Assembly (NCBI GenBank): GCA_023428245.1
Contig: JAEYYX010000038.1
Location: 48,011-112,010, forward strand
DNA length: 64,000 bases
Source: Pseudomonadota bacterium
Lineage (GTDB): Bacteria; Myxococcota_A; Polyangia; Polyangiales; Polyangiaceae
Direction: 5' to 3'
This document shows, one piece after another, positions 54,139-63,102 of this stretch. Both the position numbers and the translations under genes were made by a program. The first letter of the stretch is position 1, and every line of letters starts with the position of its first letter. A model generated the notes under the pieces. The model did not search any database and was not told the DNA's origin. It was given only the letters and a program-made list of their open reading frames with translations.

Positions 54139-57100
54139 GCCGGTGTCCCTTCTCTCGTGCGAGGAAGAGCAAATCGTTCAAGCTCGGGATCGGCGACGCG
54201 CCGTTTCTCTCGAGCGGTGAGCCTGCTGTAGACGAGCGGGACGAAGAACAACGTAGCGAAGGTCGCTCCGACCAAGCCACCAATCACGGAACGAGCCAAG
54301 GCGGCGTTTTGCTCGCTGCCAGGAGCCTGGCTCAGCGCGATCGGCAACATTCCAATGATCATGGCAAGCGCCGTCATCAAGACGGGGCGCAGACGTGTCT
54401 TCCCTGCTTCCCGCGCAGCTTCGAGGGCGCCCATTCCCTCCTCGCGACAGTCCCGCGCGAAGGTCACGAGCAAGATCGAGTTCGCCGCGCCCACTCCCAC
54501 GCTCATGATCGCTCCCATGAGCGAGGGAATGCTGAAGGCGGTCTGGGTAGAGAAGAGCGCGAGCACAATCCCGATCAGCGCACCGGGCAGCGCCGTGATG
54601 ATGATGAAGGGATGGAGCCAGGACTGGAAGTTGATGACCATCAGCGCATAGACGAGGATGATAGCCGAGAGGATTCCCAAGCCGAGTCGCTTGAAGGCGG
54701 AGTTCATGCTCTCGATCTGGCCCCGGATGGCGATCTTGGTCCCAGGAGGCGCCTGCTTCTCATATTTCTCGGTGATGGCCTCGATGGCGGGGCTCACGTG
54801 ACCGAGGTCGGCATGCTGGAGATCGGCGCGCACGCTGTAGGTCGGCAGAATGTCGACGTGCGTGATGAACTGCGGCGTCCGGCGCAAGGTCGGTGTCGCA
54901 ACGTTCTCTACGATCTGCGGGCCGCCTGGGGCGTCGAGCGCGACAAGCTGAAGGTCTTCGAGCCCGCTGACGCGATTTTCAGGGACCCGAACCGAGACCG
55001 AATAGTTGTTGCTCGTCTCGGGATCGGTCCAATAGCCCGGGCTGACCTGGGAGCTCGAGGAGACCGTCAAGAGCATGTTCGAGGCAACATCTCGTTGTGA
55101 AAGACCAAGGTCCGCCGCGCGCGCTCGATCGACCTCATAGTGAAGGCGGGGCGCGTTCTGCACCTGGAACAACCGGACATCCACGATGCCTGAGACCTCC
55201 TTGAGGTCGGCTTCGATCGAGCGGGCGAGCTCGTAGCTTTTCGCCTTATTGGACCCTGAGACCTGAATCTCGATCGGAGAAGGGAGACCGAAGTTCAAGA
55301 TCTGCGTGACCATGTCCGCGGGCTGAAAGTAAAAGCCGAGGTCGGGAAAGTCTTCGTTCAGGCGCTGCCTGAGCTCCGGGATGTACTCGGTGGAGCTCTT
55401 TCGGCGCTTGTCCGTGAGAGTGATCAGAATCTCTCCGTCCGCGGTCCCTGTATTCGCGCTGTCGGTAATGGCTAAGTTGTATCCGGAGGGCAAACCGATT
55501 TGGTCAAGGATACTCGAGCGCTCTTCTTCGGGGATGTAACGCTGGAGCGCTTCCTCGACGCGCCCGAAGATGCGCTCGGTTTCCTCGATGCGCGTACCGG
55601 TCGGGGCGACGACGTGCAGTCGAATCTGCTCCGCGCTCACCGCAGGGAAGAAGTCGCGACCGACAAATGGAGTCAGCGCAGCGGCGAGGCCGAAGAGCAG
55701 AGCAAACCCAACGAAGACCGTCTTCGGACGACCGAGCACCCACTCGAGCGCGCGCACATACCCGTCTCGAAATTTCTCGAAGCCCGCTTCGAAGCGATTG
55801 TGCCAAGACGCATGGCTCGTCATCTGACCGGGCTCGAGCCCTTTGAGCATCGCCTGAATCAGCGTCGGGATCAGGGTGCGCGAGAGCACGTAAGAAGCCA
55901 TCACCGAGAGGGCCACCGCGACTCCCATCGGAGCAAACAGCGCTTTGGCGGGCCCTTCCAGGAAGAAGACGGAGACGAAGACGATCGAGATACAGGTCGA
56001 AGCCACGAAGGCGGGCACTGCGATCTGCGCTGCGCCATCGAGAATCGCCCGCGTCGGCGATTTTCCGAGCGCGAGGTTTCTGTGAATGTTCTCGATCTCG
56101 ACGGTCGCGTCGTCGACCAAAATGCCGACGGCGAGAGCGAGACCGCCGAGGGTCATCGCGTTCAGCGTGTAGCCGAGCTCACGCATGATGATCAGCGCGG
56201 CGAGCACAGAAAGCGGGATCGAGACGATCACGACCAGGGTGCTCCGGAAGCTCCCGAGGAAGACTAGGATCATGAGCGCGGTCAGGGACGCCGCCATGAC
56301 CGACTCGTGGAGCAGCGCGTCGATCGAGGAGTCGACAAACTTCGACTGATCCGTCAGGACTTCGACGTCGAGACCAGGAGGAGCCGAGGCGATGATGGTC
56401 GGGAGGAGGTCGCGCACCTGGGCCGCCACTTCCGTCGTCGAAGCTTCCCCCGTCTTCATCACGTTCAAGACAATGGAGCGCCGCCCGTCCCGGCGCGCGA
56501 GGTTCGTACGGACCGCAAAGCCGTCGTGGACGTTCGCGACATCGCGCAGGAGAAGCAGCGGCTTGCCTGGCCGGATGATCGGGATCTCGTTGAGCGAGGC
56601 CACCAGGCTCGGGGACGAGTTCAAGCTGACCCGGTACTCGCGGGCGCCGAACGTCGCCTTCCCAGTCGGCAACGTGAAGTTCTGGAGCGAGACAGCATTC
56701 GAGACCTCTGTCGCGGACAGACCGTGCATCTTGAGCGCGTCCGGGTCGAGGTCGACGTTGATCAAGCGGGAGCGACCACCCATGGGTTGGGGCATACGCG
56801 TTCCCCGGATCGCTCCGAGCATCGTGCGCACCCGCTGGTTCACGTGATCAAAGATCGCTTCTTCGCTCAGAGAGCTGCTCGAGAACGCGACCTGCATGAT
56901 CGGCACGCTCGAAGCCGAATAGCGAAGAATCGTAGGCGGCTGGGTCCCAGGGGGCATCCGTCGCACGATCGACTGCGAGGAAGCTGTCGCCTGGGCCATC
57001 GCCGACGACACGTCAGCATCCGGCTGGAGGAAGACGCGGATCACCGAGACGCCGTCGAAGGACTGGCTCTCGAGACGCCGAATGTCACCGACGTTGCTCG

Positions 57101-57314
57101 AGAGAGTATACTCGGAAAACTGCGTGATTTGCCGCTCCATCTCCTGAGCCGGCAGCCCCTCATAGCTCCACACCACGCTCAAGACGGGATCATTGAGCGC
57201 CGGTAGGATGTCCGTCGGGGTCTTCGAGATGGAATAAATGCCGCCCAGCACCAAGAGCAGGGCTGCCACCACGAAGGTGTAAGGACGGCGCAGAGCCAGA
57301 AGGACAATCCACAT
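54135..57314 (-). CDS. RND efflux pump, inner-membrane transporter
   Basis: The 1059-residue protein has twelve predicted helices and two large periplasmic loops. The proton-relay Asp pair is in VGILVDDATVEIENIHRN. The pump is less like AcrB than the first one: motifs such as NVGDIRRLESQSFDGVSVIR and the periplasmic LLTVSSSSQVSPGYWTDPE fit a different RND subgroup of drug or lipid exporters. It lies 26 bases downstream of the tetR gene, so that regulator controls it. The channel and adaptor are encoded downstream, in the reverse order from the first operon. Confidence 0.94.
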   Translation of the reverse strand: MWIVLLALRRPYTFVVAALLLVLGGIYSISKTPTDILPALNDPVLSVVWSYEGLPAQEMERQITQFSEYTLSSNVGDIRRLESQSFDGVSVIRVFLQPDADVSSAMAQATASSQSIVRRMPPGTQPPTILRYSASSVPIMQVAFSSSSLSEEAIFDHVNQRVRTMLGAIRGTRMPQPMGGRSRLINVDLDPDALKMHGLSATEVSNAVSLQNFTLPTGKATFGAREYRVSLNSSPSLVASLNEIPIIRPGKPLLLLRDVANVHDGFAVRTNLARRDGRRSIVLNVMKTGEASTTEVAAQVRDLLPTIIASAPPGLDVEVLTDQSKFVDSSIDALLHESVMAASLTALMILVFLGSFRSTLVVIVSIPLSVLAALIIMRELGYTLNAMTLGGLALAVGILVDDATVEIENIHRNLALGKSPTRAILDGAAQIAVPAFVASTCISIVFVSVFFLEGPAKALFAPMGVAVALSVMASYVLSRTLIPTLIQAMLKGLEPGQMTSHASWHNRFEAGFEKFRDGYVRALEWVLGRPKTVFVGFALLFGLAAALTPFVGRDFFPAVSAEQIRLHVVAPTGTRIEETERIFGRVEEALQRYIPEEERSSILDQIGLPSGYNLAITDSANTGTADGEILITLTDKRRKSSTEYIPELRQRLNEDFPDLGFYFQPADMVTQILNFGLPSPIEIQVSGSNKAKSYELARSIEADLKEVSGIVDVRLFQVQNAPRLHYEVDRARAADLGLSQRDVASNMLLTVSSSSQVSPGYWTDPETSNNYSVSVRVPENRVSGLEDLQLVALDAPGGPQIVENVATPTLRRTPQFITHVDILPTYSVRADLQHADLGHVSPAIEAITEKYEKQAPPGTKIAIRGQIESMNSAFKRLGLGILSAIILVYALMVINFQSWLHPFIIITALPGALIGIVLALFSTQTAFSIPSLMGAIMSVGVGAANSILLVTFARDCREEGMGALEAAREAGKTRLRPVLMTALAMIIGMLPIALSQAPGSEQNAALARSVIGGLVGATFATLFFVPLVYSRLTAREKRRVADPELERFALPRTREGTPA

Positions 57315-57340
57315 AGGAAGAACTCGGGGGACAGTGCGAT

Positions 57341-57970
57341 TCAGGCCGGAACGCGAAGCTCGCAGTCCGGCGTCAAAGGGACCTCAATCCCGAGAAATTC
57401 GAAAGCGAGTCTGGGCAGATGATCGATTCCCTCGAGGCTATCGTGGAGCCGCGCGTCGGCGAGCATGCCTTCGATAAAGCGAAATAGGCTCCGCGCCTTC
57501 TCCGCAGGATCGCGCAGACGCAAAAAACCCGCTTGCCCGGCTTCCGTGAGCAGCTTCGTATAATAACCTTCGTAGACCGCAATGATCTCGCGAACGCAGG
57601 CGTTCACTCGAGGCAGTTCAACGTTGCCGATGCCTAGGCTAAAATAGAAACAGCCGAGCACCCGGCCGTGCTCTCGCGCGAGCTCGTATTGCCTCTCCCG
57701 AATGAAGAGGAAGTAGCGCCCGAGACGTTCGAGCGGCGGCAACTCGGACCGAAAGACCTCATCGAGCATCGGGCGCCGCCGGAGCCAGTGGGCCTCGAGG
57801 GCCGCGAGGGCGAGCTCCTCCTTGCTCTCGAAAAAGTGATAGAAGCTGCCCTTGCGCACGGTCGCGGCTTCGCAAATCTGATCGACGCTGACTCCGGAGA
57901 ATCCTTGTCTCCAGAAAAGCGAAATCGCAGCTTCGATCAGCCGGCCGCGCGCGTCACTCGGGCGTCCCAT
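57341..57970 (-). CDS. TetR-family transcriptional regulator
   Basis: The 209-residue protein starts with a TetR N-terminal helix-turn-helix: LIEAAISLFWRQGFSGVSVDQICEAATVRKGSFYHFFESKEELAL, visible in pieces; GSFYHFFESKEEL is the recognition helix and following motif. The C-terminal ligand-binding domain (about 60-200) is family-typical and variable. It is the first gene of the second efflux operon and most likely represses itself and the pump until a substrate binds. A perfect 15-bp dyad lies 80 bases upstream (58051-58065). ATG at 57970 overlaps the degraded reading frame on the same strand. Confidence 0.93.
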   Translation of the reverse strand: MGRPSDARGRLIEAAISLFWRQGFSGVSVDQICEAATVRKGSFYHFFESKEELALAALEAHWLRRRPMLDEVFRSELPPLERLGRYFLFIRERQYELAREHGRVLGCFYFSLGIGNVELPRVNACVREIIAVYEGYYTKLLTEAGQAGFLRLRDPAEKARSLFRFIEGMLADARLHDSLEGIDHLPRLAFEFLGIEVPLTPDCELRVPA

Positions 57971-58508
57971 GCAGGGGGATTCTTGACCGATCGTCTAGCG
58001 AGAAGCCAGCCCGAACGCGCAAAAACTGCCGGCGCCTGAGAGAATCGACTCCTTTCGACGAAAGGCCCCCAAATACCGGTCGTCCGGTCTCAGCAGATTT
58101 CGGCCGGCACGGCGGCCCCGGGGCCACTCCGTCGATGGTGTGACCTACGGCGCGTCCGGAAAAGCCACGCACATGGATTGTGCCTTGCCCGGGCGTAGTC
58201 TGTTGGATCGAGACCCCCGGCTTCTCTCTCACCGCATCGACAACAGAGGCAGCGTTCTGCTGGACGATGTCCCTGCCGGAAATCACGACTGAGTTGCGAA
58301 GATCAGCGTCTGTCGATGGAGTGCCACGGACGACCACCTCGGTAACCTCTACGACAGATTCCTCGGATGCCAATGGCGCACCGTCCTCGGCGTAGGCCGA
58401 ACGTACAAGGATAGTAGCTCCGAAGAGAACTACGACTCCGCGCGGCCTTCCCCATCCCCACACCCAAACCAACTTCCTCGCATCCCTTCTCGAGGCGCGA
58501 AGGCACAC
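57954..58508 (-). pseudogene. Truncated TonB-dependent receptor (plug domain only)
   Basis: The frame starts at GTG 58508 with a signal-like segment (VVVLFGATILVRSAYAEDG), then VTEVVVRGTPSTDADLRNSVVIS with the TonB-box region, and a clear plug-domain portion (VDAVREKPGVSIQQ, TIHVRGFSGRAVGHTIDGV). Similarity ends near 58125 at HTIDGVAP. The rest of the frame, to 57954, is not receptor-like, and there is no beta-barrel downstream, where the tetR gene begins. A normal receptor has 600-900 residues. This is the broken 5' end of a receptor gene; the breakpoint is just upstream of the tetR promoter region. Confidence 0.7.
58051..58065. promoter_or_regulatory. Candidate TetR operator (15-bp perfect dyad)
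   Basis: CCTTTCG and CGAAAGG flank a single A, a 7+1+7 perfect inverted repeat, 80 bases upstream of the tetR start. A second dyad, ACCGG-TCGT-CCGGT at 58075-58088, is ten bases away. TetR operators are commonly such palindromes, but no promoter elements could be fixed around them. Confidence 0.4.
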
Positions 58509-58583
58509 CCCTCATGACTCCTCGGCCCGAAGCAAGCCGCAGCGCAACGGGTCGAACGCGAGTCTCCGGGCGAGAGAGGGCGC

Positions 58584-58610
58584 TGTCATGTCATCATTGC
58601 GTCCACACGC
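58584..58610. repeat. 27-bp direct repeat flanking the surface-protein region, copy 1
   Basis: The sequence TGTCATGTCATCATTG plus eleven further bases matches 63808-63834 at 24 of 27 positions in the same orientation. It lies between the receptor remnant and the propeller-like lipoprotein gene. The two copies bracket the six-gene region 58647-63666. Confidence 0.45.
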
Positions 58611-58646
58611 TCGAGACCGCGCCGCCTCGCTCCGCAAGAAGGGGAT

Positions 58647-60212
58647 TCAGAAGGCTGCGAGGCGCATGACCATGCTTGGCGCGGGACCCTCAGCGACCGC
58701 ACAGCTCGGTTCGTGGCTCCTTCCGGCCCATTCGAAAGGAGTCTCCCAAGTACCGGAGATCCAGACTCCACCGCCCGAATCGACCGCGACGCGTTTGGCC
58801 GTGTAGCCCGTTGCGAAGCGCTGTGTGGAACTGACGGTCCCGTCGGCTTCAATGCGCACGAGCTCTCCACCTCGATCACGGACATCGCCGAGCGGGTCTC
58901 CGTAGCGGCCCACGACATACGTGCGCCCGTCCTGGTCGAGAGCCATCTTGCTCACAGCCATCGACGAGCCACCAAACGGAACCGCTCGCTCAAGGGTTAG
59001 AGCGGCGTCGAGGTCTGTCACAGCGGCTCGATGCTGGCCGAGGTCGACGGTAACACCGAAGAGCTCCACGCTCTCTTCCGAATGGCTCGTGAGCAGTCGC
59101 AAATCACCTGAGCTTGTCACATGTACGTCCCAAGCCATGTCAGTCAAAACGGAGCCACCGAAGGTCTGCGCCCGCATCGGCTCACCGTCGTCAGGCGAGA
59201 GCCACGCAAGCCAGCCGGCATAAATGAAGTCGTCACCACGGCCCTCGGGCGGCTTTTCCAGCACAAACTCGCCAATCGTGAGCGCGCGTGAGTAGAGACC
59301 TGCCGGAACGATCCATCCGTCGGGTAAGATCGTCATGCCATAAATGAGAGCCGGCATGACCTCGTGTCCGAAAGGCGTCGACCATACCTCCTCGAGCGTG
59401 CTCCCTGAGTACTTGGTGACTACCGGGTGCATGCTCCCTTTCTCGAAGCTCGCTACAGCAGTGCCGACAATCAAGTCACCTGCACCGTCTACCTGCAGAG
59501 CGTTGACCTGCGTAGCAGGGCTTTCCACGGCCCTAGCCGCGAGCACTTCGAAGGTCGGGGAGAGCTTGACCAAATAGTAGCCATCATCGACGTCAGGAAC
59601 CGCGAGCGAACCGAAAGTCGTTCCCGGCATTTCCTGCCCAGCCAGAAATATCGATCCATCCGGAGCGACGGCGATTACCTCCGGCCCGCGGGCTGCCGAG
59701 AAAGCAAAACTACGTAGGACCGAACCTGTGACAGAAAGTTCGGCTAGAAACGGGACCCCCGGTGACTCCGGGAACAGATCCTCGGGTGCGCTAGGCCCCA
59801 CAATGAGTACGGACCCAGCCGGCGTGGCCCCAAGAAGGAGCCCTTCGTGGGGATGAGCGGCGCCGCCGGGGAAGCAAAGAACGAACTCGCTCCCTTCCGG
59901 CGAAATAGACGCACCGCCCGCTCCCCCGACTGCCGCGCCGCCGCTAGCTCCGCCCCCGCCTCCTCCGCCATCGCTTGGCCCTGCGCCGCCTGCTCCTGCG
60001 CCGCCTGCTCCTGCGCCACCTGCTCCGCCACCGCTAGCTCCAGCGCCGCCTGCTCCGCCACCGTTCGGCCCTGCGCCACCCTGTGGTTCGCGGCCCCCGA
60101 GGCCGCCGGCACCACCGTCACGTCCAGAGCTACCACCAGAGCCGCTCTCTGGCCCCGATTTCGCGCAAGCGGCGAGGAAAACGACCGCCAGAACCGAGCG
60201 CGCCCATCGCAT
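58647..60212 (-). CDS. Gly-rich lipoprotein with propeller-like repeats
   Basis: The 521-residue protein has a signal peptide with lipobox FLAAC (Cys16) and then a Gly/Ala/Ser linker of about 85 residues. The remainder contains repeated blade-like units with ALQVDGAGDLIVG, LDQDGRTYVVGRYG and VHVTSSGDLRLLT, resembling delta-60/SBBP propeller repeats in Myxococcota surface proteins. It is predicted to be exposed on the outer membrane. No catalytic residues are evident. It is the last gene of a run of same-strand surface-protein genes. Confidence 0.75.
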   Translation of the reverse strand: MRWARSVLAVVFLAACAKSGPESGSGGSSGRDGGAGGLGGREPQGGAGPNGGGAGGAGASGGGAGGAGAGGAGAGGAGPSDGGGGGGGASGGAAVGGAGGASISPEGSEFVLCFPGGAAHPHEGLLLGATPAGSVLIVGPSAPEDLFPESPGVPFLAELSVTGSVLRSFAFSAARGPEVIAVAPDGSIFLAGQEMPGTTFGSLAVPDVDDGYYLVKLSPTFEVLAARAVESPATQVNALQVDGAGDLIVGTAVASFEKGSMHPVVTKYSGSTLEEVWSTPFGHEVMPALIYGMTILPDGWIVPAGLYSRALTIGEFVLEKPPEGRGDDFIYAGWLAWLSPDDGEPMRAQTFGGSVLTDMAWDVHVTSSGDLRLLTSHSEESVELFGVTVDLGQHRAAVTDLDAALTLERAVPFGGSSMAVSKMALDQDGRTYVVGRYGDPLGDVRDRGGELVRIEADGTVSSTQRFATGYTAKRVAVDSGGGVWISGTWETPFEWAGRSHEPSCAVAEGPAPSMVMRLAAF

Positions 60213-60232
60213 TCCTCCCCACCATCCTTTTC

Positions 60233-61261
60233 CTAAAGACAGCTCACACCCACCGTCCGCACGATCAAATTTCTATCGCCAAACCACCCGTTCGCATCAT
60301 TGTCATATATCACGCGGATTTCTTGAGGTCCACCGGCTGCGTTGAACGTGAACTGATACGGATTGAACCCGTTCGTCGTCACATTCACGCCCGCGGTCGG
60401 ATTCACCGCTATTCCGCCAACCGTGACCCGCATGTGGGGTAGTACTCCGAGCGCCTGCTGTCCGAAAGCTGACACGGTGATCGTGTGAGCTCCCGGCGAG
60501 AAGTTATGCGTCGCAGAGATATAACCGTCGGCGTAAATGTTCCAGCCGCCTTGCCACCATGCGTTGCCGGTCGAGTGATACATGCTCTCCGCTTGGTACG
60601 TGAAGGCATTGCACGCAAAAGGACACGCCGGACAGGAAGGACCACCGCAGTCTTGACCAGTTTCGAAGCCATTTTGGACCCCATCCGAGCAAGAGGGCAC
60701 CTGACATAGGTTGGATATACACACCGAACTCGAGCAATCCGAGCCCTGAACGCACGTGTCTCCGTCAGCGCAGCCGTTGCATTGGGGGCCGCCGCAGTCG
60801 ACGTCGGTTTCTCCCGGATCGAGCGTCCCGTTGCTGCATGTCGACGGCTCTGCAATCCCCACCGCGGGGTCGCACACGAGAGTCGAGGCCGGCGTCACGT
60901 CGATACTCCTCGCGAAGAAAGATCCTCGAAAGGTCATCCCGTTGGCGGTACCCACGACGAGGTCACGCTGCGGCGCGATCACCGTGCCTACGAAAGGCGC
61001 GTAGAGAGCGAGAGCTCCTCCTCCCGAGACGCCGAGTACGACCGGCGCCAGCTCGCTCGAGCCCACGGCGGTCACGATGCTGGTGTTATACGTGACGTTG
61101 CCGCTCACGAAGAGGCGCGTGCCAGGCTGGGCTACCACGATCAAGCCCGCCGAGTTGAAGTAGAGGTTCGTAAAAAAGTAGTCCCCCGAAGAAAGGACCA
61201 GGACGGACTTGCCGATAACGATCGGAAGGGGGGGGCGCAGCTCCGCGTCTTTAGCGCGCAC
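60233..61261 (-). CDS. Secreted-type protein with C-terminal carbohydrate-binding domain, 5' truncated
   Basis: The 342-residue frame lacks any signal peptide and begins abruptly within a beta-rich domain (SVLVLSSGDYFFTNLYFNSA, then APFVGTVIAPQRDLVVG) known from longer myxobacterial surface proteins. Two Cys-rich repeats follow (CSNGTLDPGETDVDCGGPQC and CSDGVQNGFETGQDCGGPSC). The C-terminal 130 residues resemble calcium-dependent xylan-binding modules, with QAESMYHSTGNAW and DNDANGWFGDRNLIVR. The start, GTG 61261, sits four bases from the stop of the first Cys-rich lipoprotein, and its leader matches the leader of that lipoprotein family. The 5' end therefore seems to have been replaced by recombination; it may not be functional. 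Confidence 0.6.
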   Translation of the reverse strand: MRAKDAELRPPLPIVIGKSVLVLSSGDYFFTNLYFNSAGLIVVAQPGTRLFVSGNVTYNTSIVTAVGSSELAPVVLGVSGGGALALYAPFVGTVIAPQRDLVVGTANGMTFRGSFFARSIDVTPASTLVCDPAVGIAEPSTCSNGTLDPGETDVDCGGPQCNGCADGDTCVQGSDCSSSVCISNLCQVPSCSDGVQNGFETGQDCGGPSCPACPFACNAFTYQAESMYHSTGNAWWQGGWNIYADGYISATHNFSPGAHTITVSAFGQQALGVLPHMRVTVGGIAVNPTAGVNVTTNGFNPYQFTFNAAGGPQEIRVIYDNDANGWFGDRNLIVRTVGVSCL

Positions 61262-61264
61262 CGC

Positions 61265-61834
61265 TCACCTGTACTTGCAAGGGAGAGCCAGGCCGGCATT
61301 ACTCGTGCAACTGAAGGACAAACAACTACAATATCGCTGGTATTCGCTCACGGGCTCGTCACAGCTGACCCCGGCCTCCTCGATGTCCTGGTCGGTGCCA
61401 TAGACGCACACAATGCACTCGGGAGAGAGACAGGACGTACACTGCTGCGCCCGGTCGCCGTAGCAACCCTTCACCCAGCCCGGATACCCGTCAAAGGGAT
61501 TGGCCGTTCCTCCGGTTCCGTTCGGAGGCGCCCCGCCTCCGCCCAGTCCGCCTCCGCTCGCCGCTCCACCTGAAGCCCCTCCGCCCGCGGCCGAGCCTCC
61601 GGCTCCCCCGCTGCTCACGCCTCCGCTCGCCGACCCTCCGTTCAGACTGCCGGCGTCTCCCCCGGTCGAGCCGCCTCCGCCGCCGAGCGCGCCTCCTGAG
61701 GCGCTCGCGCCGCTGCCTTGCTCCCCGCCCACGGCTGCGCCGCCCGTGTTCCCTCCCGAGTCCGCCGATCCGGAATCACATCCGGAGCCGAGGACCAAGC
61801 CGCAAGCCAATAGAACAGGGAAGATAAAGCGCAT
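61265..61834 (-). CDS. Cys-rich lipoprotein, tandem copy A
   Basis: The 189-residue protein starts at ATG 61834 with MRFIFPVLLACGLVLGSGC, a signal peptide ending in lipobox LGSGC. A Gly/Ser/Ala linker of about 90 residues leads to a C-terminal domain of about 75 residues with ten cysteines: NPFDGYPGWVKGC, CTSCLSPEC, CVYGTDQDIE, DEPVSEYQRYCSC and a variable tail. Spacing from the following copy is 53 bases. Ten conserved cysteines suggest five disulfides in a small extracellular domain. No known family is recognised. Confidence 0.8.
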   Translation of the reverse strand: MRFIFPVLLACGLVLGSGCDSGSADSGGNTGGAAVGGEQGSGASASGGALGGGGGSTGGDAGSLNGGSASGGVSSGGAGGSAAGGGASGGAASGGGLGGGGAPPNGTGGTANPFDGYPGWVKGCYGDRAQQCTSCLSPECIVCVYGTDQDIEEAGVSCDEPVSEYQRYCSCLSFSCTSNAGLALPCKYR

Positions 61835-61887
61835 AGGAATCAGCTCTCCTGCCGTAGCGCGGTTCGGCGTTTTTTTTCCCGCGCCGC

Positions 61888-62454
61888 TCAAGGAGGCGTG
61901 CAGGCCACAAATGCCCCACTACCGTTGGTGCAGCCAAACCCACAACTACAATAGTCCTGATAGTTGCTCACGGGCTCGTCACAAACGACCCCGGTCTCTT
62001 CGATGTCTTGGTCCGTGCCATAGACGCACACAAGACACTCCGGAGAGAGACACGACGTACACTGCTGCGCCCGGTCGCCGTAGCAACCCCTCACCCAGCT
62101 CGGATACCCGTCAAAGGGATTGGCCGTTCCGCCGGCTCCGTTCGGGGGCGCCCCGCCTCCGCCCGGTCCGCCTCCGCTTGTCGCTCCACCCGAAGCCCCT
62201 CCGCCCACGGCTGAGCCTCCCGCTCCCCCACTGCTCACGCCTCCGCTCGCCGACCCGCCACTCGGATCCCCCGTCTCCCCGCCAGACGAGCGTCCTCCCG
62301 AGTCGCTCTCCCCGCCCGATGAGCTTGCACCACTGCCTGGTTGGCCGCCCACGGCTGCGCCCCCCGCGTTGCCTCCCGAGTCCCCCAATCCGGAATCACA
62401 TCCGGAGCCGAGGACCAAGCCGCAAGCCAATAGAACAGGGAAAATAAAGCGCAT
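61888..62454 (-). CDS. Cys-rich lipoprotein, tandem copy B
   Basis: The 188-residue paralogue of copy A has an almost identical signal peptide (MRFIFPVLLACGLVLGSGC) and the same ten-cysteine C-terminal domain, with NPFDGYPSWVRGC, CTSCLSPEC and DYCSCGFGC. The tail (TNGSGAFVACTPP) differs from copy A. The Gly/Ser linker is slightly different in length and order, as expected for repeat slippage. The leader upstream of its ATG is nearly the same as that of copies A and D. The conserved nucleotides near the ATG include GGCTGATTCTTATG. Confidence 0.8.
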   Translation of the reverse strand: MRFIFPVLLACGLVLGSGCDSGLGDSGGNAGGAAVGGQPGSGASSSGGESDSGGRSSGGETGDPSGGSASGGVSSGGAGGSAVGGGASGGATSGGGPGGGGAPPNGAGGTANPFDGYPSWVRGCYGDRAQQCTSCLSPECLVCVYGTDQDIEETGVVCDEPVSNYQDYCSCGFGCTNGSGAFVACTPP

Positions 62455-62507
62455 AAGAATCAGCCCTTCGATCGGAGCGCGGCTCGGCGCTTTGCGCGCA
62501 CCGCTCA

Positions 62508-63065
62508 CTAATATCTACAGATTCCGCCGTTTCCGCTTTCGCAGCCGAACCCACAACTACAATAGCGCTGGTATTCGCTCACGGGCTCGTCACAACTGAC
62601 CCCGGTTTCCTCGAGGTCCTGGTCCGTGCCAAAGGCGCACACGAGACACTCGGGGGAGAGACAAGACGTGCACAGTTGGACGCGCAAGTTGTAACAACTC
62701 TTCACCCAGCGCGGATACCCGTCAAAGGGATTGGCCGTTCCCCCGGTTCCGTTCGGGGGCGCCCCGCCTCCGCCCAGTCCGCCTCCGCTCGCCGCTCCAC
62801 CCGAAGCCCCTCCGCCCACGGCTGAGCCTCCGGCTCCCCCGCTGCTCACGCCTCCGCTCGCCGACCCTCCGTTCAGGCTGCCGGCGTCTCCCCCGCTCGA
62901 GCCGCCTCCGCCGCCGAGCGCGCCTCCTGAGGCGCTCGCGCCACTGCCTGGTTGGCCACCCACGGCTGCGCCGCCCGTGTTCCCTCCCGAGTCCCCGGGT
63001 CCGGAATCACATCCGGAGCTGAGCACGAGGCCGCAAGCCAACAGAATACGGGAAATCGGGCGCAT
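62508..63065 (-). CDS. Cys-rich lipoprotein, tandem copy C
   Basis: The 185-residue copy has a diverged signal peptide start (MRPISRILLACGLVLSSGC) and a diverged upstream leader. The Gly/Ser linker and ten-cysteine domain are conserved (NPFDGYPRWVKSC, CTSCLSPEC, CSCGFGC) with a shorter tail ending GGICRY. It is the most different of the four. ATG 63065 lies 37 bases from the stop of copy D. The changes suggest an older duplication. Confidence 0.8.
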   Translation of the reverse strand: MRPISRILLACGLVLSSGCDSGPGDSGGNTGGAAVGGQPGSGASASGGALGGGGGSSGGDAGSLNGGSASGGVSSGGAGGSAVGGGASGGAASGGGLGGGGAPPNGTGGTANPFDGYPRWVKSCYNLRVQLCTSCLSPECLVCAFGTDQDLEETGVSCDEPVSEYQRYCSCGFGCESGNGGICRY

Positions 63066-63102
63066 GGTGGTCAATCTGCGGCTCCACGTCTCGGCACGCC
63101 TT

